Part shown: positions 8,701 to 17,386 of the stretch, piece after piece | How positions within the stretch are numbered: the stretch's first letter is position 1 | Layout of the letters: each line of letters starts with the position of its first letter | NCBI GenBank assembly: GCA_012729975.1 | Contig: JAAYBW010000207.1 | Coordinates: 1-32,666, forward strand | Direction: 5' to 3' | Length of the DNA stretch: 32,666 bases | Source of the DNA: Clostridiales bacterium | GTDB lineage: Bacteria > Bacillota > Clostridia > Oscillospirales > Oscillospiraceae | Position numbers and translations under genes: made by a program | The notes under the pieces: generated by a model | The model's database searches: none | The model's input: only the letters and a program-made list of their open reading frames with translations | Told to the model about the DNA's origin: nothing

Positions 8701-11073
8701 ATGGACTTATATGACAAATCGATAAAAACCCTTGAACTGCCGGCGGTGCTGGAGATGCTCAAAGCCGAAGCGGTAAGCGAGGCCGCGAAGAACCGCGCTG
8801 CCGACCTAAGACCCTCGTCGGACCCGATTGAGGTGGCTGAAAGCCTTTCGGAGACGACCGAGGCAAAACGGATGATATCACTGAAGGGTAACCCGCCTTT
8901 TTCTGCAATCAGAGAAGTAGCGGGTTCGCTTATGAGGGCTCGTATGGGCGGCATGCTCAATACACGGGAGCTTTTGGATATAGCCCTTGTATTGCGCTGT
9001 GCCAGGACTGCGGCGGCATATGGCACAGGACATGCGGCGGGTGCGGTTGATCGCCTTTTTTGCTCACTCAAAGCAAACAAATACCTTGAGGATAAAATTT
9101 CGCTTTCAATAATCGGCGAGGATGAGATCGCGGATTCCGCGAGCAGTGAGCTTGCTTCCATAAGGCGCCATATCCGGGCCGCGAACGCGAGGGTCAGGGA
9201 TGTGCTGCAGAAAATCATAACATCAACATCACATCAGAAATCCCTCCAGGAGCCGATAATAACGATGAGAGGAGACAGGTACGTAATACCTGTCAAAGCT
9301 GAATACCGCAATTCAATACCCGGACTGGTACATGATATATCCTCAAGCGGGGGTACCATCTTTGTTGAACCGATGCAGGTTGTTTCCGCAAATAATGAGA
9401 TCAAGGAGCTTCAGGCTAAAGAAAAAAGGGAAATCGAGCGTATATTAATGGAGCTGTCCGACGAAGCCGCATCATTCGAGGAAAGTATAATGGCGGACTT
9501 CGGGATTCTGGTAAAGCTTGACCTGATTTTTGCCAAAGCCAAGCTTTCATACTTGCAGAAGGGCTCGGAAGCGGAGCTGTCAGACTCAAACAAGATATCT
9601 TTGCGCCGAGCGCGCCATCCGCTGCTTGACAGAGAAAAGGCGGTACCGGTAGACATAACGCTGGGTGACGGCTGTGATACTATGATTATTACCGGGCCGA
9701 ACACCGGCGGAAAGACGGTCACACTTAAAACGCTGGGACTTTTATGCCTGATGACGCAGTGCGGGCTTCATATACCTGCCGATTACGGCAGCTGTATGCC
9801 GGTCTTTGGGAAGATACTGGCTGATATAGGCGACGAGCAGAGCATCGAGCAGTCTCTGTCCACATTTTCATCGCATATGACCAATATCGTAAGTATACTA
9901 GCCGAAGCCGACGAAAGATCATTGATCCTTTTTGATGAGCTTGGAGCAGGCACGGACCCGGTTGAGGGAGCCGCTCTGGCGGTGTCGATAATCGAATACG
10001 CCCGCTCGGCGGGAGCTATGCTCGCGGCGACGACACACTATGCGGAGCTTAAGCTTTACGCGACGACAACACCCGGTGTCATTAACGCTTCGTGTGAATT
10101 TAATGTTGAGACGCTGCGGCCGACATACCGTCTTATTATGGGAATTCCGGGAAAGTCCAATGCTTTTGAAATCTCCAGACGGCTGGGCCTTTCGGAAGAG
10201 ATAATAGCCGACGCGGCCGGAAGGATCGATAGCGGCAACACCAGTCTTGAAGAGGTGCTGGAATTGCTGCAGAAAGAAAGACAGGAGATGGAACGGCGCA
10301 ATGAGGAAGCCCGCATAGCTCTGCTGAAAGCCAAAGATGACTCCCGAAAGGCCGAGGAAATCAGGAAAAGTCTTGAAGCGGAAAAAGAGAAAGCCGCACT
10401 TATTGCCAGAAGAGAGGCTGACAGGATAATAGCACAGGCGAGGAAAACGTCGGAAGAAGTTTTCGCGGAGATTTCTCAAATGCGAAAGCGGGATGTTTCT
10501 GAAGAGAACATCAGAAAGCTCAACGATGCCCGCGCGGATATAATGAAAAAGCTCAACGAAGCTGAGCAGACTTACGGATTAACGGAAGAACCGGGGGAAG
10601 AACCCGAATCCCCCGCACGTGATATAAAAGCCGGAGACACGGTAGAGATTAAAAGACTGGGCAGCCGGGCGGAGGTCATTTCGGTCGCTGCGGACGGTTC
10701 GCTAACCCTTCAGGCAGGTATAATGAAGATAACTGCTAAGCCCTCTGAAGTAAAGCTCATTGAAGGAATAACAAACCAGATAAAAAAATTTGCGGAAAAA
10801 ACAGAGGCTGCCTTAAGGAGCATCAGTGTTTCGCCGGAAATCGACCTGAGGGGAATGAGCGGCGAGGAAGCCGTACTGATTGCGGAGAGGTATATAGACA
10901 GCGCTGTTATGTCAAAGCTTAATACCGTAACAATAATACACGGAAAGGGGACGGGAGCGCTTAGAAACGCGGTTAGTGCGATGCTCAGGAAAAGTCCGCA
11001 TGTAAAAAGCTTCAGGCTCGGGCATTTCGGCGAGGGGGAAACAGGCGTTACCGTCGTTGAGCTCAAACAATAA
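8701..11073 (+). CDS. mutS2: MutS2 (endonuclease / ribosome-collision factor)
   Basis: A 790-residue MutS2. Known homologues restrain recombination in some bacteria and split collided ribosomes in Bacillus subtilis; which applies here is not visible. The order is an N-terminal MutS core and clamp (about 1-310), an ABC-type ATPase with Walker A GPNTGGKT (332-339) and the LILFDELGAGTDP Walker B/D-loop, a long charged coiled coil (about 510-630), a KOW-like segment (about 645-690), and a C-terminal Smr domain with DLRG (715-718) and HGKGTG (747-752). All domains are intact and the length is usual. It sits three bases downstream of recO. No terminator was seen after it; the HPr gene has its own promoter. 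Confidence 0.95.
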   Translation: MDLYDKSIKTLELPAVLEMLKAEAVSEAAKNRAADLRPSSDPIEVAESLSETTEAKRMISLKGNPPFSAIREVAGSLMRARMGGMLNTRELLDIALVLRCARTAAAYGTGHAAGAVDRLFCSLKANKYLEDKISLSIIGEDEIADSASSELASIRRHIRAANARVRDVLQKIITSTSHQKSLQEPIITMRGDRYVIPVKAEYRNSIPGLVHDISSSGGTIFVEPMQVVSANNEIKELQAKEKREIERILMELSDEAASFEESIMADFGILVKLDLIFAKAKLSYLQKGSEAELSDSNKISLRRARHPLLDREKAVPVDITLGDGCDTMIITGPNTGGKTVTLKTLGLLCLMTQCGLHIPADYGSCMPVFGKILADIGDEQSIEQSLSTFSSHMTNIVSILAEADERSLILFDELGAGTDPVEGAALAVSIIEYARSAGAMLAATTHYAELKLYATTTPGVINASCEFNVETLRPTYRLIMGIPGKSNAFEISRRLGLSEEIIADAAGRIDSGNTSLEEVLELLQKERQEMERRNEEARIALLKAKDDSRKAEEIRKSLEAEKEKAALIARREADRIIAQARKTSEEVFAEISQMRKRDVSEENIRKLNDARADIMKKLNEAEQTYGLTEEPGEEPESPARDIKAGDTVEIKRLGSRAEVISVAADGSLTLQAGIMKITAKPSEVKLIEGITNQIKKFAEKTEAALRSISVSPEIDLRGMSGEEAVLIAERYIDSAVMSKLNTVTIIHGKGTGALRNAVSAMLRKSPHVKSFRLGHFGEGETGVTVVELKQ

Positions 11074-11095
11074 GTATCCGGGGCATTAAAATATG

Positions 11096-11124
11096 TTGAC
11101 TCCAATGCAATGATTTGATATTAT
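11096..11124 (+). promoter_or_regulatory. Sigma-A promoter of the HPr gene
   Basis: TTGACT (11096-11101) and TATTAT (11119-11124) are 17 bases apart, with TGA just before the -10 (extended -10). Transcription would begin near 11131, leaving a leader of about 28 bases that contains AAAGGAG before the ATG at 11159. Confidence 0.7.
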
Positions 11125-11158
11125 TTTACCGGAAAGGCAATGAAAGGAGCGTTCGAAG

Positions 11159-11422
11159 ATGTACACCAGAAATGCGGTCGTTAACAATCAGGTAGGTCTT
11201 CATGCGAGGCCCGCAACATTTTTTATACAAAAGTCGAACGAGTTTAAAAGCAGTATTTGGGTTGAAAAAGACGAGCGCAGAGTCAACGCGAAAAGCCTTC
11301 TGGGAGTCCTTTCTCTGGGAATTGTAAAGGGATCGGAGATAACGCTGATTGCCAGCGGCGAAGACGAGAAAATTGCTGTCGATACTCTGGTTGAGCTTAT
11401 TTCATCCGAATTTCCCGAATAA
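11159..11422 (+). CDS. ptsH: HPr-family phosphocarrier protein
   Basis: An 87-residue HPr-family protein. In the PTS, HPr passes phosphate from enzyme I to sugar permeases; in Firmicutes its Ser form is also a catabolite-control cofactor. Here the active His is present (H15 in GLHARPAT) and so is the regulatory Ser (S46 in AKSLLGVL), so both modes are possible. A Crh-type regulatory protein would lack the His, so HPr is the better reading. No enzyme I, HPr kinase or permease is nearby. The gene is monocistronic, with an AAAGGAG ribosome site, its own promoter and a strong terminator. Confidence 0.9.
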   Translation: MYTRNAVVNNQVGLHARPATFFIQKSNEFKSSIWVEKDERRVNAKSLLGVLSLGIVKGSEITLIASGEDEKIAVDTLVELISSEFPE

Positions 11423-11437
11423 CTGAAATATGATATG

Positions 11438-11468
11438 ACCTCCCGCGAAATCAGCGGGAGGTTTTTTC
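11438..11468 (+). terminator. Rho-independent terminator of the HPr gene
   Basis: A perfect 9-bp stem (11438-11446 with 11454-11462), a seven-base loop and a run of T residues at its 3' side. It lies 15 bases past the HPr stop. Confidence 0.9.
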
Positions 11469-11495
11469 TTGTTTTATCATGAAAACTGTTATAAT
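11469..11495 (+). promoter_or_regulatory. Probable promoter of the dehydrogenase-transketolase operon
   Basis: A consensus TATAAT (11490-11495) is preceded by TG with one base between (extended -10). The best -35 is weak: TTGTTT at 11469-11474 with a short 15-base spacer. The site follows directly on the HPr terminator and is about 70 bases before the GTG start at 11564. Confidence 0.5.
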
Positions 11496-11563
11496 ATCGA
11501 TTTAGCGGAAAGTATTGCCCGAGTCAATATTGCCCGGGTATTATTTACGGGAGGAGAAGTCAA

Positions 11564-12622
11564 GTGAAATCCATTCAGGTTATAAAAGTCGGCAGCCTTC
11601 GGGATCCGAACCCTGAAAAGCGGGGTAAAATAAAGGTGGTTGATATACCGGAACAGCAGCTTGGCGATGAGGACGTTCGCATCAAGGTAGCTTATTGCGC
11701 TATATGCGGGAGCGATCCTCACCTTGTTGAGAATATCTTCGGCTGGGAGGTCCCTTTCGGGATGGGACACGAGCTGTCCGGAGTCATAACCGAAGTCGGT
11801 CCAAAAGCGACAAAAAAAGGGCTTAAAGTCGGGGACAGAGTTTCGGGTAATTTCCTTAAGTTCTGCGGTACCTGCTACTACTGTCAAAACGGACAGCAGC
11901 AATTTTGCACGCATGCAGATGAATCCAATAATCCCGGGTTTTCGGAAACGATTGTCTGGCATGAATCCCAGGTATACAAGCTGCCGGATGACGTGAGTCT
12001 GAAAATGGGGTGCCTGCTTGAGCCTACATCTATTGCTGTTCGCGCTATGGATAAGGCGGATATAAAATTCGGGCAGCGAGTCGCAATATGCGGAGGAGGA
12101 CCTATCGGCCTGTTCACGCTTCAGGCAGTCAGTCTGTCCGGCGCTACGGATATCACTTTGATTGAGCCTATTGCCGAGCGGCGGGATCTGGCAAGGAAAT
12201 TCGGAGCATCACATGTGGTGGATCCCGCAGACGAAAACGTCAAAGCCGCTGCCGAGCGCATTACCGGCGGTCTGGGCTTTGATGTGGTATTTGACTGCAG
12301 CGGAAGCGTAAAAGCCGTGCGGGATCTTCCGTATATAACGGCAAAAGGCGGCAAGCTGCTGTACTGCGCCATGTACCCCAATGATTATGAGATGCCGCTG
12401 AATCTGTATAAGTTCTGTTATTATAATGAGATCACAATAAGCGGGCTGTATGTCGCTCCGTATGCTTTCCCGCGTGCACTGCAGATTTTGCCGAGGATGA
12501 GGTACGATGACTTCATAACGAAAGTATTCGACCTGGAAGACGCAGAAGCGGCATTTGAAGCGCAGATAACCGGTAAATGGCCGAAAATACTCATACGATG
12601 CAATAAAATCGAGGGAGAATGA
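11564..12622 (+). CDS. Zinc-dependent medium-chain dehydrogenase (sorbitol/threonine dehydrogenase-like)
   Basis: A 352-residue medium-chain dehydrogenase that should oxidise or reduce a polyol, sugar or related alcohol with NAD(P). Predicted catalytic zinc ligands are C48, H69 and E70 or E153 (LLEPTS); structural zinc is bound by C101, C104, C107 and C115. The Rossmann motif is GGGPIG at 177-182. The substrate cannot be told from the sequence. The GTG start has a strong GGAGGAGAA eight bases before it. It ends one base before the ATG of a split transketolase, so dehydrogenase and transketolase probably act on the same carbon route. No transporter or sugar kinase is present beside it. Confidence 0.88.
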   Translation: MKSIQVIKVGSLRDPNPEKRGKIKVVDIPEQQLGDEDVRIKVAYCAICGSDPHLVENIFGWEVPFGMGHELSGVITEVGPKATKKGLKVGDRVSGNFLKFCGTCYYCQNGQQQFCTHADESNNPGFSETIVWHESQVYKLPDDVSLKMGCLLEPTSIAVRAMDKADIKFGQRVAICGGGPIGLFTLQAVSLSGATDITLIEPIAERRDLARKFGASHVVDPADENVKAAAERITGGLGFDVVFDCSGSVKAVRDLPYITAKGGKLLYCAMYPNDYEMPLNLYKFCYYNEITISGLYVAPYAFPRALQILPRMRYDDFITKVFDLEDAEAAFEAQITGKWPKILIRCNKIEGE

Positions 12623-12623
12623 G

Positions 12624-13493
12624 ATGTATAAATACAACATAGACATGGATCTCGTCCGTTTCCTGGAAGAAAAGGCTCTCAAGATACGCAAGGACCTTGT
12701 TACTTTTGTTTACAGAATAGGTATGGGACATCTGGGCGGAGAACTGTCGATGGTAGAGGTTGCCGTGGCACTCTATTACCATTACATGAATTATGATGTG
12801 ATGGATCCGAAAAAACAGGACAGGGATCGTTTCGTACTCAGCAAAGGTCACTGCAGCGAGACGCTTTACTCAATTTTTGCTGATCTGGGAGCATACACGC
12901 AGGATTATATGGTCGAACACTTTGAGGTGCTTGACAAAACGAAGTTCGGTATGCATACAAACAGGAAGTATGTTCCGCAAATAGAACTGTCCGCCGGATC
13001 ACTCGGACACGGTCTTTCGGTCGCTTTAGGTATGGCGCTTGCAGCGCGTAAGCAGAAAAAAGGGTGGCGCACATTCGTAATGGTAGGCGACGGAGAGCTT
13101 AACGAGGGAAGCAACTGGGAAGCTATTATGGCTGCCGCGCATTATCGGCTTGCAAACCTCGTCTTGATAATTGACAAGAACAAGCTGCAAATGACGGGGA
13201 CGACGGAGCAGGTTATGAATATTGACCCGCTTGATAAAAAGCTCGAGGCCTTCGGCTGGCAAGTTAAAGATATTGACGGCAACAATATGTACTCAATCTG
13301 CGAAGCACTTCAGAGTCTACCTCCGGCCGACCCGATATCAAGAAGAAAACCGGTTGCCATAATATCAAATACTCTCAAAGGCAAGGGTGTTGATTTCATG
13401 GAAGGCAATGCAAAGTGGCACGGCGGCGGAATCGCTAAAGAACAATGCGATGAAGCTTTGTGCTGTATAGATGATAACAGAAAGTGTTGGTGA
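12624..13493 (+). CDS. Transketolase, N-terminal (thiamine diphosphate-binding) subunit, set 1
   Basis: A 289-residue protein matching the N-terminal, ThDP-binding third of a transketolase. It shows GHLGGELS (35-42), SKGHCSETLY, the SAGSLGHGLS stretch, and the ThDP/Mg motif GDGELNEG (155-162) ending at NKLQ (186-189). Its partner, which supplies the other half of the active site, is the next gene. Transketolases move two-carbon ketol units between sugars. It follows the dehydrogenase stop by one base, with GAGGGAG upstream. It differs clearly in sequence from the second set at 22741-23595, so it is not a recent copy. Confidence 0.9.
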   Translation: MYKYNIDMDLVRFLEEKALKIRKDLVTFVYRIGMGHLGGELSMVEVAVALYYHYMNYDVMDPKKQDRDRFVLSKGHCSETLYSIFADLGAYTQDYMVEHFEVLDKTKFGMHTNRKYVPQIELSAGSLGHGLSVALGMALAARKQKKGWRTFVMVGDGELNEGSNWEAIMAAAHYRLANLVLIIDKNKLQMTGTTEQVMNIDPLDKKLEAFGWQVKDIDGNNMYSICEALQSLPPADPISRRKPVAIISNTLKGKGVDFMEGNAKWHGGGIAKEQCDEALCCIDDNRKCW

Positions 13494-13496
13494 CAT

Positions 13497-14465
13497 ATGG
13501 CCGTATTAACAACCTTTGATTTTGACCAGATGCTCTCAAACGCGCGTGAAGCATACGGTGAAGAACTTTTGAGAATGGCGGACGACGGCCTGGATTTTGT
13601 CTTCACGTACTCTGACAACGTCGCGCCATCTTCGAGCGCGGGGAAACTGGTTGCCAAGTATCCGGAACGCTGCTTCAATTTCGGTATAGCCGAGCCTAAT
13701 CAAGTCGGTGCTTCCTGCGGTTTGGCGCTTGGCGGAGAGATAGTTTACTCGCAGGTTTTCGGTCCGTTCCTGTCTCTTCGCGCAGCGGACCAGATTCATA
13801 CGGATATTGCCTACAATGACGTTAATGTTCGTCTGATCGGCACACATGCCGGTGTGACAGCGGGCGGCGGCCCAACGCATAACTGCATAGCGGACCTCGC
13901 GCTCTACAGAGCGATACCGAACCTGACCGTAGAAGTGCCGGCGGATGCGGGCCAGTGCTGTAAAATAGTAAGGCAATCGCATTCATTTGAGGGGCCGATG
14001 ATTATAAGGATCGACCGCGGCGGTTCACCAAACGTTTACGCGGATAATAACTATGAGCTTGTTATCGGAAAGGCAATCGAAACTCTTCCCGGCGCGGATG
14101 TTACGCTCATATCAGCCGGCTCAAGCGTGTACTGGTCATTGATGGGAGCAAAGATTCTGCGCGAGAAATACGGAATCAGCGCAAGGCTTATCGATATGCA
14201 TACAATAAAGCCTCTTGACACGGATATGATTAAAAAGTGCGCTGGCGAGACCGGAGCGATCGTTACGGTAGAGGAGCATTCGATAAACGGCGGACTGGGA
14301 AGCGCGGTTGCCGAGTATCTGATGGAGTCAGGCTTTTCGGGGAGATTTAAAAGGATCGGCTTGCCTGATGAGTTTGCCGTACTCGGTGAGACGGAAGCGG
14401 TATATGAGTATTACGGTATGGATCCAAAGGGTATAGCGGAAAAGGTACGCTTACTTCTCAAATAA
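13497..14465 (+). CDS. Transketolase, C-terminal (pyrimidine-binding) subunit, set 1
   Basis: A 322-residue protein matching the middle and C-terminal domains of transketolase. The catalytic Glu that activates ThDP is E66 in NFGIAEPNQVG, and the substrate-contacting His lies in GGGPTHN. The C-terminal part carries the usual VTLISAGSSVYWSLMGAK and VEEHSINGGLGSAV signatures. It begins three bases after its partner's stop; the ribosome site is weak, so translation is probably coupled. A bidirectional terminator follows at 14565-14606. Confidence 0.9.
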   Translation: MAVLTTFDFDQMLSNAREAYGEELLRMADDGLDFVFTYSDNVAPSSSAGKLVAKYPERCFNFGIAEPNQVGASCGLALGGEIVYSQVFGPFLSLRAADQIHTDIAYNDVNVRLIGTHAGVTAGGGPTHNCIADLALYRAIPNLTVEVPADAGQCCKIVRQSHSFEGPMIIRIDRGGSPNVYADNNYELVIGKAIETLPGADVTLISAGSSVYWSLMGAKILREKYGISARLIDMHTIKPLDTDMIKKCAGETGAIVTVEEHSINGGLGSAVAEYLMESGFSGRFKRIGLPDEFAVLGETEAVYEYYGMDPKGIAEKVRLLLK

Positions 14466-14564
14466 TCAATAGAACCCGGATTGATTTATAAAGAGTGCGG
14501 CGTGTAAATAGGAGTCTATTTAAAAAGTACCGCGCGCATGCGGCGTGCATGCCGGGCGCACATA

Positions 14565-14606
14565 ATAAAAAATCCTTCGGTCGCCTGACGACCGGAGGAT
14601 TTTTTT
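14565..14606. terminator. Bidirectional terminator between convergent genes
   Basis: A 13-bp stem with one G-T pair (14571-14583 with 14589-14601) and a five-base loop. T residues follow it on the plus strand, and an A-rich run before it gives TTTTATTATG on the minus strand. It can serve both the transketolase operon and the convergent M14 peptidase gene. The rest of 14466-14671 contains a GC-rich stretch with two GCATGC sites but no gene. Confidence 0.85.
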
Positions 14607-14671
14607 ATCAGTCGGTGCGCAGATTACAATAGGCTGACTGCCTGTGAGAAGAAGATGATCGAATATCCGTG

Positions 14672-15949
14672 CTAAACCACATATAGCACATATGCCATAA
14701 CCGGTTCGTTTTGCGCATAGATTGTGTCGAATTGTGAAATCGGCACAGGGCTTGTTCCGATGCCTGCTTCAATGGTGTATCCGGGTTTGTTGAAATCCTG
14801 AATGAACCAATCCTTATATCCCGCAAATGACGAGATGTAGGGTGTAAGCTCAAGTGAATAACCGCTGAGTCTTGCCATTTCCTCGCCGATTTTTCTTGAA
14901 TTTTCGGGTTCAAAGTCAAGAAACTTCCAGTAAATAACTTCGCCTTGAGTATGGTATGATATTGTTATACTAAAATTTCTTTCTTTCGTAAAGTTGAATA
15001 AAGCTTCACTTTCCGGTTCTGTAAGAACCGCACTGCCGACGTAATCGCGCGGACCCGGTTTTGTGAAGCCCTGTGAAAACTTGATTTCCCTTGCCTGCTC
15101 CCATCCGGCAGGGTACTGAAGATTTAAATCCACTCCTCTGATGTTTGCTTTCCACCCTGCGGGAAAATCTATGAGAGGGTAATTTGCCGATAGCGCTGCG
15201 GCTCTTTTATACAGCAATTCGCCTGGTGCTGTTTCACCTGTCACCAGATCAACCCCGTCCGGGTTTACCATGGGTATTAGGAGCATTTGTGAGGTAGAAT
15301 AAAGCTCTGCCGCACTGTGTCCGCCGATATTTGTTCCGGATATTACCGCGGAAGCGTAGTTCTCAAGAAATTTCATTACTAAGGGAGAGGTTATCCATTC
15401 GTTAGCGTGATGAGAGGCATTAACGAATACCTCCGGTTGACCCTTTCCCATTTTCAAATAAGGGATATCTTTACCGGATACGCTCAAACCCGCGGTACCC
15501 GATGAGATGAAGGGATACCTGGCTTTCAGACCCGCAATGCAGTAGCTTAATACAGTTGACGTAAATCTTATATCGCCGGGAACCACCGAAAATGATAGTG
15601 GTATTATGAGCGTTTGGCCGATTTGTAAATTAAAAAAATCGACGCCGGGATTGGCTGCTTCTATTGCGCGAATTTGCGATCCGTAGCGACCGGCCAATCT
15701 GTAAAACGTGTCCCCGCTCTTAACCCTGATTATGGTAAAACCCGTCAGCCACGGTTCCAGTGCTCCCCATGTCAGCGGGCCTGCAATCCCATCAGGTTTC
15801 AGCCCGTGATTATTTTGAAATATCACAAGAGCATTATACGTCATCTGTCCGAAAATGCCGTCTAAAACCAGTGCGGCTCCGGTTCGATTAAGCGCTTTTT
15901 GAAGAAGCTCTGTTTGCGCTCCTTTCATACCGATATGCAGCGTTTTCAA
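14672..15949 (-). CDS. M14 zinc peptidase with peptidoglycan-binding and LysM domains
   Basis: A protein of about 425 residues that probably cuts the stem peptide of peptidoglycan, like the gamma-D-glutamyl-diamino acid endopeptidase I of Lysinibacillus. From the N-terminus: a PG_binding_1 repeat (about 1-68), a LysM domain (about 72-118, VKSGDTFYRLAGRYG), and an M14 carboxypeptidase-type domain. Zinc ligands are H181 and E184 (HHANEW) and H333 (SYHTQGE); E394 in YTIEAGIG is the catalytic Glu. I place the start at TTG 15949 because GAGGTGAT lies seven bases before it and the protein then opens directly with the repeat. The ATG at 16021 is in frame but has a cramped ribosome site. No signal peptide is seen, as in some sporulation peptidases. 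Confidence 0.85.
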   Translation of the reverse strand: MKTLHIGMKGAQTELLQKALNRTGAALVLDGIFGQMTYNALVIFQNNHGLKPDGIAGPLTWGALEPWLTGFTIIRVKSGDTFYRLAGRYGSQIRAIEAANPGVDFFNLQIGQTLIIPLSFSVVPGDIRFTSTVLSYCIAGLKARYPFISSGTAGLSVSGKDIPYLKMGKGQPEVFVNASHHANEWITSPLVMKFLENYASAVISGTNIGGHSAAELYSTSQMLLIPMVNPDGVDLVTGETAPGELLYKRAAALSANYPLIDFPAGWKANIRGVDLNLQYPAGWEQAREIKFSQGFTKPGPRDYVGSAVLTEPESEALFNFTKERNFSITISYHTQGEVIYWKFLDFEPENSRKIGEEMARLSGYSLELTPYISSFAGYKDWFIQDFNKPGYTIEAGIGTSPVPISQFDTIYAQNEPVMAYVLYVV

Positions 15950-16175
15950 CTGATCAATCACCTCATTGTTAACAACATATGTTATTAAACCCGGTAAAAT
16001 TACAACAGCAATGCTAAACATTTTCCTTAAAGCTTCTGGAATGCGGCAATATGCTTGATGTATATTTCAGGATAACCATCGTTGAGCTTATTTGACATTG
16101 TGAAACTCCGTTATTTCCGTCGGGTGCAGGCATATTATCAATGTCCGCTTAGCGGATATAACGGAGGGCAAGAAA

Positions 16176-17207
16176 ATGGAAAAAACTAAAAACTTAAAAA
16201 TCAGAGTAATAGCGTTGACAGCGGCGCTGGCTGTCATGCTTTCGGTACGCGCATCCGCTTTTGAAAAAAAGAGATTGCTGTTGCCTATGGGCTCGGCAAT
16301 AGGTATCTCTTTAAAATGCAGCGGTTTGATGGTAGCCGGATTTTTATGTGTGGGTGAAGGAGAAAAGGCTCGTTCGCCGGCTCAGGAAGCGGGAATAAGG
16401 CCGGGGGATATAATAACGCGAATCGGTGAGGAGAAGCTTGAATCTGCTGCGGAACTCAAGGCTATACTCATTGAGAAGGGCATGAATGACGCGGAGCTCC
16501 ATATAACAAGAGGGAAAAAAACGCTTACGGTGTTTGTAACCCCTCAGGAGGGTGAAGACAACAGACCGGAACTGGGGATATGGCTGCGCGAGGGTATTAC
16601 CGGAATAGGAACAGTAACTTACATTGATCCGACAACAGGAGCATTCGGATCACTGGGTCACAGCGTGTCCGATCCTCAAACAGGCATTATTTTACCAATA
16701 TCCGGAGGCGTTGTCACAGGGGTCAGTATAACTTCCGCGGTTCGGGGAGAAAACGGATTTCCGGGCGCGCTTATAGGAAATTATGACTACTCGTCGATTC
16801 TGGGTAAGATTACTGTTAATTCGCCTGAGGGTGTATTCGGATTCTTCTCGGAAATCCCGATGTTTGAAGATAATCGACTAATGGAGGCCGCAGACAGGGA
16901 AGAAGTCAGAGTCGGCGATGCGATTATCCTGTCCACCGTGTGCGGAGAAGCACCTGTTTCATATAATGTCAAAATATTGAGAATATACCCCGAAGGCGAT
17001 GACAGCGGTCGGGATATGCTGATAGAAATCTGCGACGATCGTTTAAACGGGATAACCGGCGGAATAGTACAGGGAATGAGCGGCAGCCCGATAATACAAA
17101 ACGGCAGGCTTGTGGGCGCGGTTACTCATGTTTTGCTGTCGGAACCTAAAAAAGGATATGCAATATCAATAGAAAAAATGCTGAAATCTGCCGATTTATC
17201 TCGCTAA
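16176..17207 (+). CDS. spoIVB: SpoIVB serine peptidase (sigma-K checkpoint)
   Basis: A 343-residue S55 peptidase. In known sporeformers it is made in the forespore, crosses into the intermembrane space and triggers pro-sigma-K processing by relieving BofA/SpoIVFA inhibition. It has an N-terminal hydrophobic segment (about 9-26), a PDZ domain (about 65-125) and the SpoIVB peptidase domain. The predicted catalytic residues are H162 (LGHSV), D287 and S302 (QGMSGSP). It is shorter than the 426-residue Bacillus protein. GGAGGG precedes the ATG. A CATATTA at 16131 resembles a forespore -10 element but I see no matching -35. spo0A follows, the usual order; recN, the usual upstream neighbour, is absent. 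Confidence 0.95.
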   Translation: MEKTKNLKIRVIALTAALAVMLSVRASAFEKKRLLLPMGSAIGISLKCSGLMVAGFLCVGEGEKARSPAQEAGIRPGDIITRIGEEKLESAAELKAILIEKGMNDAELHITRGKKTLTVFVTPQEGEDNRPELGIWLREGITGIGTVTYIDPTTGAFGSLGHSVSDPQTGIILPISGGVVTGVSITSAVRGENGFPGALIGNYDYSSILGKITVNSPEGVFGFFSEIPMFEDNRLMEAADREEVRVGDAIILSTVCGEAPVSYNVKILRIYPEGDDSGRDMLIEICDDRLNGITGGIVQGMSGSPIIQNGRLVGAVTHVLLSEPKKGYAISIEKMLKSADLSR

Positions 17208-17308
17208 ATAAAAAGTATATGTTTTTTCAATAAACCTCTTGATTTACGTGCCAATTTATGGTACTTTATTGGCAACACGGTTCGGTCTTGGCGGACTGCG
17301 GCAGATAG

Positions 17309-17340
17309 TGTTGAACGCCGTATAAACCGTTGTATATAAA
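17309..17340 (+). promoter_or_regulatory. Probable spo0A promoter with overlapping 0A-box-like site
   Basis: TTGAAC (17311-17316) is followed by TATATA (17333-17338, spacer 16) or TATAAA (17335-17340, spacer 18). TGTTGAA (17309-17315) overlaps the -35 and differs from the 0A box TGTCGAA at one base, so Spo0A could act on its own promoter. A second, weaker candidate, TTGATT (17239-17244) with TACTTT (17262-17267), lies upstream beside a 7-bp inverted repeat (17249-17255 with 17268-17274). I found no clear sigma-H promoter. Confidence 0.45.
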
Positions 17341-17368
17341 TAGCGAAAGGTTTCCCTTGCCGGCCCAC

Positions 17369-17386
17369 CGCTGTAATCTTGTAGCG
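17369..17386 (+). other. Small hairpin in the spo0A leader
   Basis: A 7-bp stem with two G-T pairs (17369-17375 with 17380-17386) and a four-base loop lies 20 bases before the ribosome site of spo0A. The leader does not match a riboswitch class I know. It may be only a minor fold. Confidence 0.25.

Noticed and set aside
9919-10479. 186-codon open frame antisense to mutS2
   Set aside because: It lies entirely inside the conserved mutS2 frame, has no ribosome site and its translation resembles no family; it is a shadow.
14532-14558. GC-rich stretch with two GCATGC sites that could form a hairpin
   Set aside because: The 6-bp stem is not extended by flanking pairs and there is no T run; the real terminator follows.
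16027-16098. 23-codon ORF upstream of the M14 gene with GGAG seven bases before its ATG
   Set aside because: A ribosome site is present, but the peptide has no recognisable feature and the M14 start is more likely at 15949, so no leader-peptide logic can be shown. Conservation would be needed to revive it.
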